In this document: one piece after another, positions 33,916-42,853 of the stretch
Layout of the letters: every line of letters begins with the position of its first letter
Numbering within the stretch: position 1 is the stretch's first letter
Assembly (NCBI RefSeq): GCF_004345605.1
Contig: NZ_SLVY01000012.1
Span: 124,001 to 188,000, forward strand
Source: Rhodococcus sp. SMB37
GTDB lineage: Bacteria > Actinomycetota > Actinomycetes > Mycobacteriales > Mycobacteriaceae
Length of the DNA stretch: 64,000 nucleotides
Direction of reading: 5' to 3'
Program-made: the position numbers and the translations under genes
Notes under the pieces: model-generated
Seen by the model: only the letters and a program-made list of their open reading frames with translations
Told to the model about the DNA's origin: nothing
The model's database searches: none

Positions 33916-35288
33916 TGTCCGTCGCCCTGTCCGTCCTCAGCCTCCTCGGCTTCGTCGCTCTCACGGCAGGCACCGCCCTGTTCGTCGCCGCCGAATTCTC
34001 CCTGACCGCCCTCGAACGCAGCACCGTCGAAGCGCACGCCCGGGGCGGCGACCGCCGCGCCCGCCAGGTACAGCACGCGCACAGCACCCTGTCGTTCCAG
34101 CTGTCCGGCGCCCAACTCGGCATCACCATCACCACCTTGATCACCGGCTATCTCGCCGAACCGGTCCTCGCCCGCTTCCTCGACCCCGTGTTCGATGCCA
34201 TCGGGCTGGCCGAGAACACCGCGAGCACCGTGTCTCTGGTCGTCGCGCTCGTCCTCGCCACCTCGTTCTCCATGGTCTTCGGTGAACTCGTCCCGAAGAA
34301 CATCGCGATCTCCCGCCCTCTGGCCACCGCGCGCGCCACCGCCGGACTCCAAGCCGGCTTCTCACTGATCTTCCGCTGGGCCATCACCGGTCTCAACGGA
34401 ACCGCCAACCGCATCGTGCGGCGCCTCGGCATCGAACCCGCCGAAGAACTACGCTCGGCGCGCTCCCCACAAGAACTCGGCTCCCTCGTGCGCGCCTCTG
34501 CCGAAAGCGGCGTCCTCGACGAATCCACCGCCCGACTCGTCGACCGTTCCCTGCGCTTCGGTGAACTCACCGCCGAGGACCTCATGACCCCGCGCATGAC
34601 CATCGAATGCCTCGATCGCCGCGACACCGTCCTCGACCTGATCGAACTGTCCTCCCGCACCGGATACTCCAGATTCCCGGTCATCGACTCCGACCTCGAC
34701 TCCACACTCGGTGTCGTCCACATCAAACACGCGTTCACCGTCGCAGCCGACCTGCGCGGCACCACCACGGTCCAGAACCTCGTCCGGAAGGTGCCGATCG
34801 TGCCGTCGACCCTCGACGGTGACACCGTCATGGAGCGGGTCCGCGCCGACGGAATGCAGGTCTCCCTCGTCGCCGACGAATACGGCGGTACCGCCGGGAT
34901 CGTCACCATGGAAGACCTCATCGAGGAAATCATCGGCGACGTCCGCGACGAACACGACGAACCACAACCCGACGCACACCCGCTCGACAACGGCTGGTCG
35001 TGCTCCGGGCTTCTGCGCATCGACGAGGTCGAACGCCTCACCGGCTACCTCGCGCCGGACGGCGACTACGAGACGATCGGCGGGCTAATCCTCACCGAAC
35101 TCGGTCGCATCCCCGAGATCGACGACGAAATCCCGCTCCCTGCCCGCGACCACGACGTCCCCCCGTGGCTCGCCCGGGTCCTCGAGATGGACGGTCACCG
35201 CATCGACCGACTCCTGTTGACCCCCACCGACCCCGAACAGAACAGTCCCGACCACAACAACGAGTACACCGACGAGGAGCAGCCATGA
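33915..35288 (+). CDS. CNNM/CorC-type membrane protein with CBS domains (HlyC/CorC family)
   Basis: A 457-residue protein: DUF21/CNNM transmembrane domain (about residues 1-195, opening LTAGTALFVAAEFSLTALERS, with SGAQLGITITTLITGYLAEP), a CBS pair (about 215-335, from LMTPRMTIECLDRRDTV to SLVADEYGGTAGIVTMEDLIEEI), and a C-terminal CorC_HlyC domain (about 350-430). These proteins are Mg2+ or related cation transporters or regulators; the name haemolysin is historic. It overlaps the next CNNM gene by 4 bp. It matches Rv1842c of M. tuberculosis in type and neighbourhood. Confidence 0.92.
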   Translation: MSVALSVLSLLGFVALTAGTALFVAAEFSLTALERSTVEAHARGGDRRARQVQHAHSTLSFQLSGAQLGITITTLITGYLAEPVLARFLDPVFDAIGLAENTASTVSLVVALVLATSFSMVFGELVPKNIAISRPLATARATAGLQAGFSLIFRWAITGLNGTANRIVRRLGIEPAEELRSARSPQELGSLVRASAESGVLDESTARLVDRSLRFGELTAEDLMTPRMTIECLDRRDTVLDLIELSSRTGYSRFPVIDSDLDSTLGVVHIKHAFTVAADLRGTTTVQNLVRKVPIVPSTLDGDTVMERVRADGMQVSLVADEYGGTAGIVTMEDLIEEIIGDVRDEHDEPQPDAHPLDNGWSCSGLLRIDEVERLTGYLAPDGDYETIGGLILTELGRIPEIDDEIPLPARDHDVPPWLARVLEMDGHRIDRLLLTPTDPEQNSPDHNNEYTDEEQP

Positions 35289-36385
35289 ACGACCTGCTCG
35301 GGGCCGCTCTGACCGTATTGCTCCTCGCCGGGAATGCTTTCTTCGTCGGCGCTGAATTCTCGCTCATCACCGCCCGCCGCGACCGACTCGAAGCGCTCGA
35401 CGCCCAGGGCAAGAAACGGGCCCGCACCGTCATCGCCGCCGGCGAACACCTCTCCCTGATGCTCGCAGGTTCCCAACTCGGCATCACGATCTGCTCGATC
35501 CTCCTCGGCCGTGTCGGTGAACCCGCCATCGCGCATCTCATCGAGGCGCCGCTCCACCTCGTCGGCCTCCCCGACCAGCTCCTGCATCCCATCGCGTTCA
35601 CCATCTCGATCGCGCTCGTGGTGACCCTGCACATCCTGCTCGGCGAGATGGTGCCCAAGAACATCGCCATCGCCGGACCCGAACGCACCGCCATGCTCCT
35701 CGTGCCCGTCCACCTGCTATTCATGCGACCGGCCCGGCCCCTGATCGCCTTCTACAACTGGTGCGCCAACATCACCCTGCGCCTGATGCGCGTCGAACCC
35801 AAAGATGAACTCGACGCGACTGTCACCGCCGTCGAACTGACCGAGATGATCGGCGAATCCCGCTCCGAAGGCCTGATCGACGAAGAGGAACACCGCCGAC
35901 TCATCCAGGCACTGAACACCGGGGGACGCACCGTCGCCGACGTCCTGATCCCGGTCAGCGACGTCCGTACCGTGCCCACCACCACCGCCGGTGTCGCCCT
36001 CGGTGCCATCGAACACGCCGTCACCACGACCGGGTTCTCCCGCTATCCCACCCGGACCCCCGCCGGCGATTACACCGGATACCTTCACGTCAAGGACATC
36101 CTCGACCTCGTGCACGACCAGGGAGCGGGCCCCGACACCGTGATCCCACCGGAGACGATCCGCCCACTCCCATCGCTGACCCTCGACACCGCACTCGACG
36201 ACGCCCTGTCCCAACTGCGACGCACCCGCTCCCATCTCGGCTGCGTCGTCGACAACACCGGAGCGACGCTCGGCATCGTCGCGCTCGAGGACCTCGTCGA
36301 AGAATTCGTCGGCACCGTCCGCGACGCCACCCACCGAATCACCGATCCCACCCCGGGGAGCCGCACAGGAGGCACAGCCAAGTGA
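35285..36385 (+). CDS. Second CNNM/CBS membrane protein
   Basis: A 366-residue paralogue starting at ATG 35285. The DUF21 domain (about residues 1-200) opens with VLLLAGNAFFVGAEFSLITARRDRLEAL and has LAGSQLGITICSILLGRVGEPAIAHLIEAPL; CBS domains follow (about 215-345, VADVLIPVSDVRTVP, LGCVVDNTGATLGIVALEDLVEEFVG). Unlike the first gene, the C-terminal CorC_HlyC domain is missing. Adjacent paired CNNM genes (Rv1842c-Rv1841c arrangement) suggest a heteromeric complex. It overlaps the following unknown gene by 4 bp. Confidence 0.92.
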   Translation: MNDLLGAALTVLLLAGNAFFVGAEFSLITARRDRLEALDAQGKKRARTVIAAGEHLSLMLAGSQLGITICSILLGRVGEPAIAHLIEAPLHLVGLPDQLLHPIAFTISIALVVTLHILLGEMVPKNIAIAGPERTAMLLVPVHLLFMRPARPLIAFYNWCANITLRLMRVEPKDELDATVTAVELTEMIGESRSEGLIDEEEHRRLIQALNTGGRTVADVLIPVSDVRTVPTTTAGVALGAIEHAVTTTGFSRYPTRTPAGDYTGYLHVKDILDLVHDQGAGPDTVIPPETIRPLPSLTLDTALDDALSQLRRTRSHLGCVVDNTGATLGIVALEDLVEEFVGTVRDATHRITDPTPGSRTGGTAK

Positions 36386-37299
36386 CCGAGGCCCCGACCA
36401 CCCACCGGGAGGTCATCCTCACCGAGAATCAGTGGACCGTGCGCCGCGACCGACACCGGTACGAGGTCGACGAACTGCTCGCCGCGCACCTGCGCCGGCG
36501 CGCGTCGCACGAGAAACATCCCGTCCACGACTTTCTGTTCACGTACTACAACCACCGGCCCGCGCAGCTGCGGCGGTGGCATCCCGGGTTCGGCACCGTT
36601 CTGCTCGGTGCGGGTCGCGAGTACCGCGACCACCCCGCCTACGAGCGGGTCGTCGTCGACGGCGCGCCCGGGGTCCGCGTGAGCTCCGACACCCTCGAGC
36701 ATCGTTCCGCAACGGTCGGTTTCGTAGCCGAACTGCTGACGCGAACCGGATCGCGGACCGCCCAGTTCGGCTGTTTCGGGCTGCACGAATGGGCGATGGT
36801 ATACCGCACGAGCAGTGACGATGTGCGGCATTCGGCGGTGCCGCTGCGGCTCGGTCACACTGGAACCGATGCGGTGGTGGAATCAATGCAGTTGCGCTGC
36901 AGTCATTATGACGCCTACCGGTTCTTCACCCCGGAGGCGGCACCTCGCAACATCGAACTGCTGACCCGCGACGACCAACTCGACCGTGAGCAGCCCGGGT
37001 GCCTACACGCCGGCATGGACCTATACAAGTGGTGCTACAAACTCTCACCCCTGGTCGATTCGGACCTGCTGGTGCGCTGTTTCCGGCATGCAGCCACGAC
37101 ACGCGAACTCGACATGCGCGCGAGCCCGTATGATCTGAGCGACTACGGCTACTCGCCCATCACGATCGAGACTGCCGCCGGACGCGCACAGTACGTCCGC
37201 GAGCAGTCGGCGCTCACCTCCCGCGCCGCGGACCTGCGACAGGACCTGCTCGAACGATGCACCGCCTTGCGCGCGCGCCGAACCGACGCACGCCCCTAG
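36382..37299 (+). CDS. Conserved actinobacterial protein of unknown function
   Basis: A 305-residue soluble protein starting at GTG 36382, coupled to the CNNM gene (GTGA). Notable stretches: WTVRRDRHRYEVDELLAAHL, HPVHDFLFTYYNHRPAQLRR, FGCFGLHEWAMVYR, LQLRCSHYDAYRFFTPEA-like MQLRCSHYDAYRFF, and MDLYKWCYKLSPLVDSDLL. It is rich in His, Arg and aromatic residues. I recall similar actinobacterial proteins being annotated as 3-methyladenine DNA glycosylase, but I see no known glycosylase motif and would not use that name. Its place in the CNNM operon, before glcB, is the only functional hint. Confidence 0.8.
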   Translation: MTEAPTTHREVILTENQWTVRRDRHRYEVDELLAAHLRRRASHEKHPVHDFLFTYYNHRPAQLRRWHPGFGTVLLGAGREYRDHPAYERVVVDGAPGVRVSSDTLEHRSATVGFVAELLTRTGSRTAQFGCFGLHEWAMVYRTSSDDVRHSAVPLRLGHTGTDAVVESMQLRCSHYDAYRFFTPEAAPRNIELLTRDDQLDREQPGCLHAGMDLYKWCYKLSPLVDSDLLVRCFRHAATTRELDMRASPYDLSDYGYSPITIETAAGRAQYVREQSALTSRAADLRQDLLERCTALRARRTDARP

Positions 37300-37388
37300 C
37301 TACCGGCGGGTAACATAATGGTGAATTTTCGTGCGGCTCCCGGAACGCAACAACACCGGGCGCACAGCAACCGGAAAGAGTGAGGGTA

Positions 37389-39572
37389 ATGACTGAACGC
37401 GTGACCGTCGGCGGACTGCAGATCGCCAAGGTGCTCTACGACTTCGTCAACAACGAGGCGCTCCCCGGCACCGGCGTGGACGCCGAGGCGTTCTGGGCCG
37501 GCGCCGACAGGATCGTCGAGGAGCTCGCACCCCGCAACCGCGCTCTGCTCGCCAAGCGCGACGACCTGCAGGCACAGATCGACACCTGGCACCGCGACCG
37601 GGCCGGAGCGCCCCACGACCCGGCCGCATACAAGACATTCCTCGAGGAGATCGGCTACCTCGTCCCCGTCCCCGCACCGTTCCAGGTCACCACCGCCGGC
37701 GTCGACACCGAGATCACCTCCACGCCGGGCCCGCAGCTCGTCGTGCCGATCCTCAACGCCCGCTTCGCCCTCAACGCCTCCAACGCCCGCTGGGGTTCGC
37801 TCTACGACGCGTTGTACGGCACCGACGCCATCTCCGAAGACGGCGGCGCCGAGAAGACCGGCGGCTACAACAAGGTCCGCGGCGACAAAGTCATCGCCTG
37901 GGCCCGCGACTTCCTCGACAAAGCCGCGCCCCTGCAGTCCGGCAGCCACGCCGACTCGACGAACTACTCCATCGACGGCACCGAACTGAAAGTCACGCTC
38001 GCCGACGGCACCGTCACCGGACTCGCCGACGCTGACGAGTTCGTCGGCTACCTCGGCGACAAGAACGCCCCCACCTCCGTGCTGCTGCGCAACAACGGCC
38101 TGCACATCGAGATCCAGATCGACGCCGCCTCCCCCATCGGCAGCACCGACGCCGCCGGAGTCAAGGACGTCGTCCTCGAATCCGCCGTCACCACGATCAT
38201 GGACTTCGAGGACTCCGTCGCCGCAGTCGACGCCGATGACAAGACCCTCGGATACCGCAACTGGCTCGGCCTGAATCGCGGCGACCTGACCGAGTCGTTC
38301 GACAAGGGCGGCAAGACCCTGACCCGTACGCTCAATGACAACCGGGTCTACACCGCACTCGACGGCAGCAAACTCGAACTGCACGGCCGGTCCCTGCTGT
38401 TCGTCCGCAACGTCGGTCACCTCATGACCACCCCCGCCATCCTCGACGCCGACGGCAACGAGATCCCCGAGGGCATCCTCGACGCGCTGATCACCAGCCT
38501 GTGTGCCGTCCACGGTCTGCACACCGACGAGTCCCATGGGCCCCTGGCCAACAGCCGCACCGGCTCGATCTACATCGTCAAGCCCAAGCAGCACGGCCCC
38601 GAGGAATCCGCCTTCACCACCGAACTGTTCGGCCGCGTCGAAGAGGTCCTCGGTCTTCCGGCCAACACCGTCAAGGTCGGCATCATGGACGAGGAGCGAC
38701 GCACCACCGTCAACCTCGCCGCCTGCATCGAAGCCGCCTCCGAACGCGTGGTGTTCATCAACACCGGCTTCCTCGACCGCACCGGCGACGAAATCCACAC
38801 CTCCATGGAAGCGGGCGCCGTCGTGCGTAAGGCCGCCATGAAACAGCAGCGGTGGATCAGCGCCTACGAAGACTGGAACGTCGACACCGGACTCGCCGCC
38901 GGACTGCAGGGTAAGGCACAGATCGGCAAGGGCATGTGGGCCATGACCGACCTCATGCACGACATGCTCGTGCAGAAGATCGGCCAGCCCAAGGCCGGCG
39001 CCAACACCGCATGGGTGCCGTCCCCCACCGGCGCGACCCTGCACGCCACCCACTACCACGAGGTCGACGTCTTCGCGGTCCAGGACGAGCTGAAGGGCGC
39101 GCCGCGCGCCACCGTCGATGACATCCTCACCATCCCGCTTGCCGAGAACACCGACTGGTCCGACGCCGAGAAGCGCGAAGAACTCGACAACAACTGCCAG
39201 TCCATCCTCGGCTACGTGGTCCGCTGGATCGACGCCGGTGTCGGGTGCTCCAAGGTTCCCGACATCCACGACGTCGCACTGATGGAAGACCGCGCGACCC
39301 TGCGCATCTCGAGCCAGCTCCTCGCGAACTGGATCCGCCACGGCGTCGTCACCGCCGACGACGTCGTCGCGTCCCTCGAACGGATGGCTCCGATCGTCGA
39401 CCGCCAGAACGAAGGCGACGCTTCCTACCGGAACATGGCGCCGGACTTCGAGAGCAACATCGCGTTCCAGGCCGCAAAGGAACTGATCCTCGAAGGCACC
39501 ACACAGCCCAGCGGCTACACCGAGCCGATCCTGCACCGCCGCCGCCGCGAGTACAAGGCCGCCAACGCCTGA
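37389..39572 (+). CDS. glcB: Malate synthase G
   Basis: A 727-residue single-domain-barrel malate synthase that condenses glyoxylate with acetyl-CoA to malate in the glyoxylate shunt. Signature segments: [25 protein letters not shown] (acidic Mg2+ ligand region), [57 protein letters not shown] and [18 protein letters not shown] (catalytic aspartate region). ATG 37389 is preferred over GTG 37380; GGAAAGAG precedes it. A -10-like CATAAT (37314-37319) lies in the 89-bp upstream gap. A 17-bp hairpin follows. The M. tuberculosis homologue is Rv1837c. Confidence 0.97.
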   Translation: MTERVTVGGLQIAKVLYDFVNNEALPGTGVDAEAFWAGADRIVEELAPRNRALLAKRDDLQAQIDTWHRDRAGAPHDPAAYKTFLEEIGYLVPVPAPFQVTTAGVDTEITSTPGPQLVVPILNARFALNASNARWGSLYDALYGTDAISEDGGAEKTGGYNKVRGDKVIAWARDFLDKAAPLQSGSHADSTNYSIDGTELKVTLADGTVTGLADADEFVGYLGDKNAPTSVLLRNNGLHIEIQIDAASPIGSTDAAGVKDVVLESAVTTIMDFEDSVAAVDADDKTLGYRNWLGLNRGDLTESFDKGGKTLTRTLNDNRVYTALDGSKLELHGRSLLFVRNVGHLMTTPAILDADGNEIPEGILDALITSLCAVHGLHTDESHGPLANSRTGSIYIVKPKQHGPEESAFTTELFGRVEEVLGLPANTVKVGIMDEERRTTVNLAACIEAASERVVFINTGFLDRTGDEIHTSMEAGAVVRKAAMKQQRWISAYEDWNVDTGLAAGLQGKAQIGKGMWAMTDLMHDMLVQKIGQPKAGANTAWVPSPTGATLHATHYHEVDVFAVQDELKGAPRATVDDILTIPLAENTDWSDAEKREELDNNCQSILGYVVRWIDAGVGCSKVPDIHDVALMEDRATLRISSQLLANWIRHGVVTADDVVASLERMAPIVDRQNEGDASYRNMAPDFESNIAFQAAKELILEGTTQPSGYTEPILHRRRREYKAANA

Positions 39573-39599
39573 CCTCCTCCGGCAGCAGCCCGACCCGAA

Positions 39600-39637
39600 G
39601 CGATGGGCCCCGATCCGCGTGGATCGGGGCCCATCGC
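39600..39637 (+). terminator. Strong hairpin terminator of glcB
   Basis: A perfect 17-bp inverted repeat (39600-39616 with 39621-39637, 4-base loop) lies 28 bp after the glcB stop. There is no T-tract. It should separate glcB from the vWA gene, which starts 88 bp later. Confidence 0.88.
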
Positions 39638-39725
39638 CACACCACCCGGCCTGCAACGGACCACCGAGATCGCGCGTCACTAGACTGCTGGGGCCCGACC
39701 ACAACGAAACGAGGCGAGAATCCAA

Positions 39726-41525
39726 GTGGCTCGACATCGCGGATCCGGTGGAACACGTGGCGTCAGCGCAGGCATCATCGTGTCCCTGGTCGCCGTCGTC
39801 CTCCTGGTTCTCGGCATCATCGGCTGGCTCCAACTCCGCAACCGAATCGATGAACAGGCCATCGAAGCAGCCGGGACCTGCGTCGAAGGCGACGCCGAAC
39901 TTCACATCGCCGCCGACCCACTCATTGCCCCCACCCTCTCCGACCTCGCCGCCACGTGGAATACCGACGTCGCACCCGTGATCCGCGACTATTGCGTCAC
40001 CGCCCACGTCACCGCCGCCGAATCCGCCGCCGCCGCCGCGGCCCTCGCCGACGACGGCACCTGGAACCCCGAACTCGGGCCCGAACCCGCCCTCTGGGTG
40101 CCCGTCGACACCCGCGCCGCCGACCGCGCGGGCACGGCTGCGAGCGGGCAACGCCGATCCCTCGCCACCTCACCGATCGTCCTCGCCACACCCACCGTCC
40201 TCCAGAACGGACTCACGACCGCCGGGGTCGCATGGCACGACCTACCGTCGCTGCAGGCCACCCCCGGATCCCTCAGCACACTCGGACTCGGATCCTGGGA
40301 ATCACTGAGGATGGCACTGCCCACCGGAACCGGCAGTGCCGCTACCGAGCCCGCACTCGAAGCCGTCGCCACCACCGGGACGGGACCGCTGCCCCAGGAT
40401 GAAGCAGAGTCCCCGGAAACCGTGACCGCCGTGACGGAACTCGCGCTCGGTGCCAACGCCCTGGACATTGCCGCAGGGCCGGCCACCGCAGACGCACTCA
40501 CGGCGCTCGCCGCGAACACCACCCCCGACTCCCCGATCCACGCAGTGCCCGTGACGGAGAAGCAACTGTACGACGCGGTCACCTCCGGCACCGCCGACGA
40601 TCTCGCCGGCTTCCTACCCGCAGGCGCCACACCCGTCGCCGATTTCCCCGCGGTGGTCCCGAATACCCCCTGGGTCGACGACACACTGTCCCGGGCCGCC
40701 GGGCAGTTCATCGACTACGTGCGCAGTCCCGACGTGGTTCAGAGCTTCCTCGACGACGGATTCCGTAACGAAGACGGTAATCCCCCCGACGGCTCCACCG
40801 CGGGAGCGACGGACTCCGGTCCGTCCGGCTTCACGTACCCTCCGGTCACGAGCGTGCTCGTCACTGCGGATCCTTCCGTCGGCGACACGCTTCTCGATAT
40901 CCGGCTCAACCCCCAACCACCCACCAAAACCACCGTGCTCGTGGACACGACCCGCTCCATGACCACAGCAGACGGAGACAGCACCCGACTCGACGACACC
41001 TCGGCCGCCATCGACAGCGTCCTCCGCCGCTCCCCGAACTCTTCGATCGTCGGGATGTACCTCTTCGACGACACCTCGGCCTACCGGACCGCTGTTGCCC
41101 GAGACGCACTCACCCTCGAGCAGCGCGCGGCACTGACCTCCGCACTCGACACCGTCGCTCCTACCGAGACCGCGCCGGTGTACGGATCGATCCTCGCTGC
41201 GTACGCCGATGCTGTCGAGAACTACGATCCGTCCAGACCGAACTCGATGCTCGTGATCCTCGACAGCGACGACGTGAGCCTGGATGACGGTACGGACGCC
41301 GGCGTCGATTCCGGCACAAGTACCGCCGAAGATTTCCTCGACGAAATCGGCGAGCTCATCGACAGTGCCGCACCGGTACGGATGAACATCGTCGTCCTCG
41401 GCGACGACGTCACCGATTCCGGAACACTGGAAGACCTCACCGACCGCACCGGCGGGTCGTACTCGACGCTCGGCATCCCAGCGAACGACGACCTCACCCG
41501 ACTACTCCGAAAGCTCATCTCCTGA
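39726..41525 (+). CDS. Membrane-anchored substrate-binding-like plus von Willebrand A domain protein
   Basis: A 599-residue protein with a basic N-terminus and one transmembrane helix (about residues 14-36), so it is exported and anchored. Residues about 50-360 resemble a periplasmic-binding fold (cysteines at about 52 and 90 may pair). Residues about 400-595 form a vWA domain; the metal-site motif is D407-T-T-R-S411, a variant of DxSxS, with later LVILDSDDVS and VVLGDDV. It corresponds to Rv1836c, also beside glcB in M. tuberculosis. Function unknown; protein-protein contact at the cell envelope is likely. Confidence 0.83.
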   Translation: MARHRGSGGTRGVSAGIIVSLVAVVLLVLGIIGWLQLRNRIDEQAIEAAGTCVEGDAELHIAADPLIAPTLSDLAATWNTDVAPVIRDYCVTAHVTAAESAAAAAALADDGTWNPELGPEPALWVPVDTRAADRAGTAASGQRRSLATSPIVLATPTVLQNGLTTAGVAWHDLPSLQATPGSLSTLGLGSWESLRMALPTGTGSAATEPALEAVATTGTGPLPQDEAESPETVTAVTELALGANALDIAAGPATADALTALAANTTPDSPIHAVPVTEKQLYDAVTSGTADDLAGFLPAGATPVADFPAVVPNTPWVDDTLSRAAGQFIDYVRSPDVVQSFLDDGFRNEDGNPPDGSTAGATDSGPSGFTYPPVTSVLVTADPSVGDTLLDIRLNPQPPTKTTVLVDTTRSMTTADGDSTRLDDTSAAIDSVLRRSPNSSIVGMYLFDDTSAYRTAVARDALTLEQRAALTSALDTVAPTETAPVYGSILAAYADAVENYDPSRPNSMLVILDSDDVSLDDGTDAGVDSGTSTAEDFLDEIGELIDSAAPVRMNIVVLGDDVTDSGTLEDLTDRTGGSYSTLGIPANDDLTRLLRKLIS

Positions 41526-41527
41526 CC

Positions 41528-42688
41528 GTGATCAGATTGCTCGTCGCGGGGACGTTCCTCGCCCTCATCACCTTCTGGCTCCACCGCCGCCTCGTCCGTG
41601 CTCCAGGCCTCACCGGAAAACCTGCGCTGGCCGCAGACATCGCCCTCGTGGCGTTGCTCGGCGTCGCTATGGCGGCGTCGGTCACCGGCACCGTTCTCGA
41701 CCCCGCATGGGCACGTCCGCTGGGCTTCCTCGGCTACAGTTGGTTCGCTGCGGGGCTCTACCTGATCATCGGCATCCTCGTCATCGGAGCGTTCTGCATC
41801 GGGGCACGGCTCGTGCGGCGGTTCCGCACCGGCAATTCCCCCGAACCGGACTCGTCCCGACCGCCACGTCGTACTCTCCGCATCGCAACGGGCACTCTCG
41901 TGGCCGTCACAGTGATCACGATCGGCTACGGAAGCCTGATCGAAGCGGCCAATCCGCGGATCGTCCATTCCACCATCGCCCTACCCGGGCTTCCGAACGG
42001 GTTCGACGGACTCCGCGTCGCTCTGATCACCGACCTGCACGTCGGTCCGGCGAGAGGCTCCGGGTTCGTGCAGGGAGTCGTCGATCAAGTCAACGAACAG
42101 CAACCCGACCTCATCATCCTGGGCGGGGACCTGGCCGATGGCACGATCGAGTTCGTGGGAGAGGACCTCGCGCCCCTCGCTGAGCTCGATGCCCCGCTCG
42201 GTGTCTATGGAGTGAGCGGCAATCACGAGTACTACTCCGACGACGCCTTGTCCTGGCTCGACCACTGGGAAACGCTCGGTGTACGAACGCTGCGAAACGA
42301 AAACGTCACTGTGACACACAACGGCGACGAGATCGCCGTGGCAGGAGTGCACGACTACACCGCGCCCGCACCGGACGCGGCGGACCTCCCCCGGGCCGTC
42401 GCCGGCCTGTCGCCCGAGACCTTCGTTCTACTCGCCGCGCATCAGCCGAGGCACGTCCTCGAAGCACAGGATCTCGGTGTGGACCTTCAGCTCTCGGGGC
42501 ATACACACGGCGGCCAGATGTGGCCCCTCGGATACCTTGTCGCCGCTGCGAACCCGACCGTCGCCGGGCTGGACCACTTCGGCGACACCGCTATCTATAC
42601 CTCCCAGGGTGCAGGTGCCTGGGGCCCGCCCGTCCGCGTCGCGACGCCGCCCGAGATCTCCATCCTCGAGCTCGTCACGCAGGAGTAG
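41528..42688 (+). CDS. Membrane-anchored metallophosphoesterase (YaeI-like)
   Basis: A 386-residue protein with about four N-terminal helices (residues 2-16, 33-55, 65-95, 118-142) and a calcineurin-like phosphoesterase domain (about 155-386). All metal-binding motifs are present: DLHVGP, GGDLADG, GNHEYY, AAHQPRH and GHTHGGQ. Related proteins hydrolyse phosphodiesters such as UDP-diacylglucosamine or cell-wall precursors; the substrate is unknown here. GTG 41528 follows the vWA stop by 2 bp, so the two are cotranscribed. Confidence 0.9.
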   Translation: MIRLLVAGTFLALITFWLHRRLVRAPGLTGKPALAADIALVALLGVAMAASVTGTVLDPAWARPLGFLGYSWFAAGLYLIIGILVIGAFCIGARLVRRFRTGNSPEPDSSRPPRRTLRIATGTLVAVTVITIGYGSLIEAANPRIVHSTIALPGLPNGFDGLRVALITDLHVGPARGSGFVQGVVDQVNEQQPDLIILGGDLADGTIEFVGEDLAPLAELDAPLGVYGVSGNHEYYSDDALSWLDHWETLGVRTLRNENVTVTHNGDEIAVAGVHDYTAPAPDAADLPRAVAGLSPETFVLLAAHQPRHVLEAQDLGVDLQLSGHTHGGQMWPLGYLVAAANPTVAGLDHFGDTAIYTSQGAGAWGPPVRVATPPEISILELVTQE

Positions 42689-42817
42689 CAACGTGGACCT
42701 CGGGCCGATCAAGTCCCGGTGTAGAGGTGCGTTGAAGGTGAGTGGCGGGCGTTGAGGCGGGAGTGATTCGGTATTTCTAGCGTTTCCGTACGGTTCTGAA
42801 TAGTTCCCACCTAACAA

Positions 42818-42846
42818 GGGGCTGCGGGCAGCTTGCCCGCAGCCCC
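42818..42846 (-). terminator. Hairpin terminator after gcvP
   Basis: A perfect 13-bp inverted repeat (42818-42830 with 42834-42846, 3-base loop) sits 8 bp after the gcvP stop on the minus strand and could also stop transcripts from the convergent metallophosphoesterase. The rest of the 165-bp gap holds nothing I recognise. Confidence 0.85.
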
Positions 42847-42853
42847 CGTACTG

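Noticed and set aside
33915-36385. Haemolysin function for the two CBS membrane proteins
   Set aside because: The name is historic; CNNM/CorC domain composition points to cation transport or its control.
37296-40151. A 951-codon minus-strand open frame opposite glcB
   Set aside because: It is a mirror of the malate synthase gene, repetitive in Val/Gly/Asp and without domain motifs.
42689-42817. Remnant mobile-element end between the metallophosphoesterase and the gcvP terminator
   Set aside because: The stretch is somewhat different in composition but shows no inverted ends or coding remnant that I can support.
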